DNA of 44,512 nucleotides from NCBI GenBank assembly GCA_964394205.1, contig CAYMVS010000014.1, positions 1 through 44,512 on the forward strand. The letters are read 5' to 3'. Origin of the DNA: HGM05190 sp964394205 (lineage in GTDB: Bacteria > Bacteroidota > Bacteroidia > Bacteroidales > Muribaculaceae). The notes below the pieces were generated by a model. It was not told the origin of the DNA. It was given only the letters and a program-made list of their open reading frames with translations, and did not search any database. Shown here piece by piece: positions 39,830-44,512 of the stretch (positions within the stretch are counted from its first letter, which is position 1; every line of letters starts with the position of its first letter). A program made the position numbers and the translations under genes.

Positions 39830-41632
39830 TCAGTTGGTAGGGGTTGGGTCGTCGGCGATGTGGATGGTGCCGTCAAAGCTGAGCAGCATGTCGCGGGTAA
39901 AGCGGTAGCGGGGGTCGGCGAGCGACTCGGTGGGGTCATAGGCGTTGCTCTCAATGTCGAGAAGGCCGCAAAAGAGCGCATAAACCAGGTCGTTGGTGAA
40001 ATAACGGTCGGCATTGGCCCGCAGTGCCGCCGCCGGCTCGGGGTGCCGGGCTATGTAGTCATCGCCGAGATAGACAAACATGGGGATGCGTATATGGCCA
40101 AAGCCGTCAAAGCCGGGGGTGCGACGCCGCGAAGGGATGGTGCCGTGGTCGGAGAAATAGAGCATGGCCTGCATGTTGAACCTCCCGCGGCACGTGTCAA
40201 ACACTTTGGCGAGGAAACCGTCGGTATATCTGAGCGAGTTTTCATAGTTTGGTATGTTGTCTTGCACTCCCGGGGTGCCCCAGACTGTCGCCTGCCGCGG
40301 GTAGCGGTTGAGAAAATTGAAATGACTCCCCTTGAGGTGCAGCACAATCAGGTTGTTGACCGTCGGGTCGACCTCGTCAAGAAAGTCGAGCAGACTCTCG
40401 TCATATTGCAGCTTGTTGAGCTCCTGTTTTGTCCATCGGGCCACGTCGGCCGTGTCGGCCACGAGTGTCACCGGCGTGTCGGCGGCACCGAGATGCCCCT
40501 GGTTGCTGTACCAATGCACCCGGTAGCCGGCCGCGCGCGCCATGTCGACAACCGAGGCCGAGCTGTAGAAACTCTTGTCGTTATATTGGTTGCACTCGGT
40601 GAGCGATTTCTCGAGCACCGACACGGTGTGCATCGCCGAGGCGTAGGTGTTTGGAAATTTTATGAAATGGGCCGGGTCGCTCTCCAGGCGCGAGCGCAGC
40701 CAGGGGGTCGTGTCATGCTCCATGGGGGTGAACGCGCTCATATAATCGCGCGAGGCGCTCTCGCCAATCACCATTACAATCGTTGTCGGCCTTGACCATT
40801 TCAGGCCGCGCTGTGTCACCGTCAGCCGGCCGACCCGCTCGGCGCGCCCCGCGGCATACCGGCGGTTGGTGTTGACATATTCCCTGACCGTCAGATAGAG
40901 GGCTATCAGGCCGGCACGGGCAACCGGCGGGCGCCTCCCGCCGAAGATAAAGACACCTATAGCCACCGCCGGCAAGCCGAACCCGACAGTCATCAGCCAC
41001 TGACTCGCCGCCGGGGAGAAAGCGATGGCACCCACGGCATCGACCCACACGATGGCCACCGTCACCCCGACCAACAGCGCGACAATAATTATGGTGTAAA
41101 CCAAGGGATAGGATCGCGAGAACTCGATAATCTCATTGTAGTTGGTGTCGCGAACGATCTTCATGCCGTTTGTGTCGATACACGACCGATACATGCCATA
41201 GTAGACCCATTGAAAAATGAGAAGCATGGCCACCACCACCTCGATGGCGGCAGCGACCGGCCAAAGATATTTGGCAAAACAGAGCGCCGAGAACAGGCCA
41301 TAGAGATAGCCCCCCATGGCTATATCCATATAGTTGTCATAGTCGGGCGAGACGCGGCGATTGCTCAGGTGGTAGAGCAACGGGTAGGTGACACCCCAGG
41401 CCACACTCAGCGTGGCGGCCAGCGCCAGAGACGCCACCGGCATCAGGCCATCGGCCAACCACCACCCGAGGGCAGTCGGGGCGACGGCGATTACTGAAGC
41501 GACCCCAAAGCGGCCAAGCTGCTGGTGGCGGGCGCTACCCGACAGGCCCCGGTTGACAGCGAGGTAAAACAGATAAGAAACGCCCCACAAGACGAGCATC
41601 GAGGCTATGGTTGAAATCAGAAAAACAAGCAT
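39830..41632 (-). CDS. phosphoethanolamine transferase-like enzyme (sulfatase superfamily)
   Basis: The roughly 600-residue protein has about six N-terminal membrane helices and a periplasmic alkaline-phosphatase-fold domain, as in EptA/CptA-type lipid A or core phosphoethanolamine transferases. The nucleophile segment is VMVIGESASRDYMSAF, with Ser in the place where EptA has Thr (GETA). Metal-site YFSDHGTIPSRRR and FGHIRIPMFVYL are present. I prefer the ATG at 41632 to one at 41704: the extra 24 codons are AT-rich, and two -7 elements (TATTTTTG 41693-41700, TAGTTTTG 41702-41709, minus strand) lie in or at them. It is upstream of the kinase gene in the same unit. The acceptor is unknown. Confidence 0.85.
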   Translation of the reverse strand: MLVFLISTIASMLVLWGVSYLFYLAVNRGLSGSARHQQLGRFGVASVIAVAPTALGWWLADGLMPVASLALAATLSVAWGVTYPLLYHLSNRRVSPDYDNYMDIAMGGYLYGLFSALCFAKYLWPVAAAIEVVVAMLLIFQWVYYGMYRSCIDTNGMKIVRDTNYNEIIEFSRSYPLVYTIIIVALLVGVTVAIVWVDAVGAIAFSPAASQWLMTVGFGLPAVAIGVFIFGGRRPPVARAGLIALYLTVREYVNTNRRYAAGRAERVGRLTVTQRGLKWSRPTTIVMVIGESASRDYMSAFTPMEHDTTPWLRSRLESDPAHFIKFPNTYASAMHTVSVLEKSLTECNQYNDKSFYSSASVVDMARAAGYRVHWYSNQGHLGAADTPVTLVADTADVARWTKQELNKLQYDESLLDFLDEVDPTVNNLIVLHLKGSHFNFLNRYPRQATVWGTPGVQDNIPNYENSLRYTDGFLAKVFDTCRGRFNMQAMLYFSDHGTIPSRRRTPGFDGFGHIRIPMFVYLGDDYIARHPEPAAALRANADRYFTNDLVYALFCGLLDIESNAYDPTESLADPRYRFTRDMLLSFDGTIHIADDPTPTN

Positions 41633-41686
41633 TGCAAAACGACAGGTTACCCTATTAATGAAATTTTTCAGTAATTTAATCAAATC

Positions 41687-41721
41687 TTTGCGCAAAAATA
41701 GCAAAACTATTCTTATATTTG
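41687..41721 (+). promoter_or_regulatory. promoter of mutA-mutB
   Basis: TTTG (41687-41690), 23-base spacer, TATATTTG (41714-41721). The -7 element is exact, but the spacing is 2 bases longer than usual. The start near 41728 leaves about 43 bases before the mutA ATG. It overlaps the minus-strand -7 elements of the transferase gene. Confidence 0.6.
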
Positions 41722-41770
41722 CGCGTTAATACCGTTTTCTGAAAACACTAATCATATTTATCAAAGACCA

Positions 41771-43621
41771 ATGTCAGAAAAAAAAGAACTTTTGTTTGAC
41801 CAGTTTCCTCCCGTGACCACCGAGCAGTGGCGCGCAAAGGTTGAGGTAGACCTCAAAGGCGCTCCCTTTGACAAAAAACTGGTTTGGCGTACTAATGAGG
41901 GCTTTAACCTGCAGCCGATGTATCGTGCTGAAGATATAGCCGATCTCGCGACCACCGACTCGCTGCCCGGTGAATTTCCCTACATTCGCGGCACACGTGA
42001 CAACAACGACTGGCTCACCCGTCAGGAGATTCTGGTAACCGACCCCGCCGAGGCCAACAAGAAAGCAGTCGAGGTACTTGGCAAGGGGGTGACCTCAATC
42101 GGATTCAAGGTTGAAGAGCCCTCGGCAGAGGTTATCGAGACCTTAGTCAAGGGGATCGACCTGAAAAAGGTTGAGCTCAACTTTGCCTGCTGTCCCAAGA
42201 AAGCCCTGCCTCTGGCCCAGGCCCTGGTGAAAGTGGTTAAAGCCGCCGGTGCCGAGAAAGAATTTAAAGGTTCTATCGATTTCAACCCCCTGCGCAAACC
42301 GCTGCGTCACGGCATCCCCTTCCCCGGCGACATCACCGCCATGGCCTGTGAGCTGCTTGACGCCGTCAAAGATGTCCCCGCCCTGCGTGTGCTCGCCGTT
42401 GACTCGGTGGTGCTCGCCGACGCCGGTTCATATATCTTCCAGGAGCTCGGCTATGCTCTTGCCTGGGGCACAATGTGGATGACCCTGCTGACCGAGGCCG
42501 GCCGCAGCGCCGACGAGGTTGCCGACCGTGTCAAGTTCAACATGGGCGTTTCAAGCAACTACTTCATGGAGCTGGCCAAATTCCGCGCCGCCCGCATGCT
42601 TTGGGCCCAGATTGTCGAGCAATACAAGCCCGCCTCAAAAGACGCCTGCAAGATGATGGTTCATGCCGTCACCTCGCGTTACAATCAAACAATATATGAC
42701 GCTCACGTCAACCTGCTTAGGAGCCAGACCGAGGCCATGTCGGCAGCCCTCGCCGGTGTCGACTCAATAACGGTGACACCGTTTGACGCCCCCTACAAGA
42801 CACCCGACGACTTCTCCGAGCGCATTGCCCGCAACCAGCAGTTCCTGCTCAAAGAGGAGAGCCACCTTGACAAGGTTGTCGACCCCGCCGGCGGCAGCTA
42901 CTATGTGGAGACACTCACCGTCGCTATCGCCACCGAGGCCTGGAAGCTCTTCCTGGCCGTTGAGGCCGACGGCGGTTTCCTCGCCTGCGTGAACGATGGC
43001 AAGGTTCAGGCCGCCATCACCGAGTCAAGCAAAAAACGTCACACCGACGTCGCCCGCCGCAAAGAGATACTGCTTGGCACCAACCAGTATCCCAACATCA
43101 ACGAGATGGCTGCCGGCAAGATCGAGACCGTCGAGGGCGCCTGTGGTTGCGGTTGCTCGACCGACGACAAGCCCGCGGCACTCCCCACGGCACGCGCCGC
43201 CAGCGATTTCGAGGCCCTGCGTCTTGCCACCGAGGCCGCTGCAAACCGTCCCAAGGTGTTCATGCTCACCATCGGCAATCTCGCCATGCGCCTGGCCCGC
43301 GCCCAGTTCTCGACAAACTTCTTTGGCTGTGCCGGCTATGAGATAATCGATAACCTCGGCTTTGACACCGTTGAGCAAGGCATCGACGCCGCCCTGGCCA
43401 AGGGTGCCGACGTGGTGGTGCTCTGCTCGAGCGACGATGAGTATGCCGAGCTCGCCCCCAAGGCGTTCAAGTATCTCGACGGCCGCGCCCAGTTTGTGGT
43501 TGCCGGCGCGCCTGCCTGCACCGACGAGCTTAAAGCCGTGGGCATCAACGACTTTATTCACGTTCGCTGCAACGTGCTTGAGGTGTTGAGCGACTTTAAC
43601 AACCGCCTGTTGAAAAAATAA
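41771..43621 (+). CDS. mutA: methylmalonyl-CoA mutase small subunit
   Basis: The 616-residue beta subunit pairs with MutB to interconvert succinyl-CoA and methylmalonyl-CoA, the step leading to propionate in Bacteroidales. The TIM-barrel part spans about 30-450 with KVEVDLKGAPFDKKL and VDPAGGSYYVETLT. The C-terminal B12-fold domain (about 480-610) lacks the DxHxxG cobalamin-binding motif, as is normal for MutA. A Cys-rich linker CGCGC (near residue 460) stands between the two. mutB follows after 35 bases. Confidence 0.94.
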   Translation: MSEKKELLFDQFPPVTTEQWRAKVEVDLKGAPFDKKLVWRTNEGFNLQPMYRAEDIADLATTDSLPGEFPYIRGTRDNNDWLTRQEILVTDPAEANKKAVEVLGKGVTSIGFKVEEPSAEVIETLVKGIDLKKVELNFACCPKKALPLAQALVKVVKAAGAEKEFKGSIDFNPLRKPLRHGIPFPGDITAMACELLDAVKDVPALRVLAVDSVVLADAGSYIFQELGYALAWGTMWMTLLTEAGRSADEVADRVKFNMGVSSNYFMELAKFRAARMLWAQIVEQYKPASKDACKMMVHAVTSRYNQTIYDAHVNLLRSQTEAMSAALAGVDSITVTPFDAPYKTPDDFSERIARNQQFLLKEESHLDKVVDPAGGSYYVETLTVAIATEAWKLFLAVEADGGFLACVNDGKVQAAITESSKKRHTDVARRKEILLGTNQYPNINEMAAGKIETVEGACGCGCSTDDKPAALPTARAASDFEALRLATEAAANRPKVFMLTIGNLAMRLARAQFSTNFFGCAGYEIIDNLGFDTVEQGIDAALAKGADVVVLCSSDDEYAELAPKAFKYLDGRAQFVVAGAPACTDELKAVGINDFIHVRCNVLEVLSDFNNRLLKK

Positions 43622-43656
43622 CCGCTTGTTTCACCCCCATTTCAAATCAAATCACA

Positions 43657-44512
43657 ATGAAACCTGATTTCAAATCAATAGATATCACAAAAGACGCGTT
43701 TGGGCTTAAGAATGAGGCTCCCGCGTTCAGCGAGGGTGATCAGTGGCTCACTCCCGAGCGCATCAATGTAAAACCCGTCTACACTAAAGAAGACCTCGAG
43801 GGCCTTGAGCACCTCAACTATGTGTCGGGGCTCCCTCCCTTCCTGCGTGGCCCGTACAGCGCCATGTACCCCCTGCGCCCCTGGACCATACGCCAGTATG
43901 CCGGCTTCTCGACCGCTGCCGAGTCAAACGCCTTCTACCGCCGCAATCTTGCCTCGGGTCAGAAAGGTCTCTCGGTGGCTTTTGACCTGGCCACCCACCG
44001 CGGATATGACGCTGACCACGAGCGCGTGGTTGGCGACGTTGGCAAAGCCGGCGTGTCAATCTGCTCGCTCGACGACATGAAGGTGCTCTTTGACGGTATT
44101 CCCCTGAACAAGATGTCGGTGTCGATGACCATGAACGGAGCCGTGCTCCCGGTACTGGCCTTCTACATCAACGCCGGTCTTGAGCAGGGCGCAAAGCTCG
44201 AGGAGATGGCCGGTACGATCCAGAACGACATCCTCAAGGAGTTCATGGTTCGTAACACCTATATATATCCCCCCGAGTTCTCGATGCGCATCATCGCCGA
44301 CATTTTTGAGTACACATCTCAAAACATGCCCAAGTTTAACTCGATTTCAATCTCGGGCTACCACATGCAGGAGGCCGGTGCGACATGTGACATCGAGCTC
44401 GCCTATACCCTGGCCGACGGTCTGGAGTATCTGCGCGCCGGTGTCAACGCAGGCATGGACATCGATGCCTTCGCTCCCCGCCTGTCGTTCTTCTGGGCCA
44501 TCGGCATGAACT
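43657..44512 (+). CDS. mutB: methylmalonyl-CoA mutase large subunit, N-terminal part
   Basis: About 285 codons are inside the window; the gene runs off the right edge. It begins MKPDFKSIDITKDAFG at the ATG 43657. The active-site barrel follows, including the family-conserved RGPYSAMYPLRPWTIRQYAGFST (substrate-binding region), GLSVAFDLATHRGYDADH and KMSVSMTMNGAVLP. These match catalytic alpha subunits closely. The cobalamin-binding C-terminus would lie beyond the window. Confidence 0.96.
   Translation, partial: MKPDFKSIDITKDAFGLKNEAPAFSEGDQWLTPERINVKPVYTKEDLEGLEHLNYVSGLPPFLRGPYSAMYPLRPWTIRQYAGFSTAAESNAFYRRNLASGQKGLSVAFDLATHRGYDADHERVVGDVGKAGVSICSLDDMKVLFDGIPLNKMSVSMTMNGAVLPVLAFYINAGLEQGAKLEEMAGTIQNDILKEFMVRNTYIYPPEFSMRIIADIFEYTSQNMPKFNSISISGYHMQEAGATCDIELAYTLADGLEYLRAGVNAGMDIDAFAPRLSFFWAIGMN

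Noticed and set aside
41633..41704. N-terminal extension of the phosphoethanolamine transferase-like protein
   Set aside because: AT-rich codons unlike the gene, and overlapping minus-strand -7 elements, suggest untranslated leader.
1..44512. CRISPR array, tRNA, rRNA, integrase or transposase genes
   Set aside because: No regular spaced repeats, cloverleaf sequences or recognisable mobile-element enzymes were seen on either strand.

Overview
The window looks like chromosomal DNA of a Bacteroidales bacterium, most likely a Muribaculaceae-type gut commensal. Supporting signs are a SusC/SusD/SusE/SusF locus, a PorV outer-membrane protein, a complete rseC-rnfBCDGEA operon, methylmalonyl-CoA mutase mutA/mutB, L-fucose catabolism genes, and many promoters of the Bacteroidetes type (TTTG, 19-21 nt, TAnnTTTG). 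Most genes are GC-rich. The stretch from about 35.75 to 39.8 kb and a small patch at 5.0-5.4 kb are visibly AT-richer and look acquired. Family and taxon assignments are from reading, not from database searches.

Layout. 0-5 kb (minus strand): a possible divergent gene edge and structured region, a PpiD/SurA-like periplasmic chaperone, a small secreted protein, and metK. The metK leader carries what reads as a SAM-II aptamer, a 10-nt antiterminator pairing and an intrinsic terminator with U7. 5.0-5.4 kb: remains of a four-helix-bundle (S23-like) gene. 5.5-9.4 kb: a tightly packed minus-strand operon porV-ispF-4Fe4S membrane protein-thyA-folA. 9.5-14.4 kb: a minus-strand operon topA-rluA-type pseudouridine synthase-tandem GDPD protein. 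14.5-15.3 kb: a secreted esterase.

15.9-23.5 kb (plus strand): susC-susD-susE-like-susF-like, an outer-membrane glycan uptake system without a glycoside hydrolase or regulator next to it. A polytopic membrane protein, possibly a glycosyltransferase, follows under its own promoter. 25.4-31.0 kb: the Rnf ion-translocating ferredoxin:NAD+ oxidoreductase operon, closed by a strong terminator. 31.2-34.7 kb (minus): fucI-fucP-rhaM-like fucose module, divergent from an Lrp/AsnC regulator.

35.6-38.0 kb: two 95%-identical 134-bp GC-rich hairpin repeats in direct orientation bracket a HigBA-like toxin-antitoxin pair and a lipoprotein gene. A third, diverged copy at 31.05 kb keeps the stems by compensatory changes. 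38.1-41.6 kb (minus): a phosphoethanolamine transferase-like enzyme and a membrane-anchored Ser/Thr kinase. 41.8-44.5 kb (plus): mutA and the 5' part of mutB. The most interesting signals are the decodable metK riboswitch, the repeat-bracketed islet, the half-degenerate tandem GDPD, and the kinase/phosphoethanolamine transferase pair.
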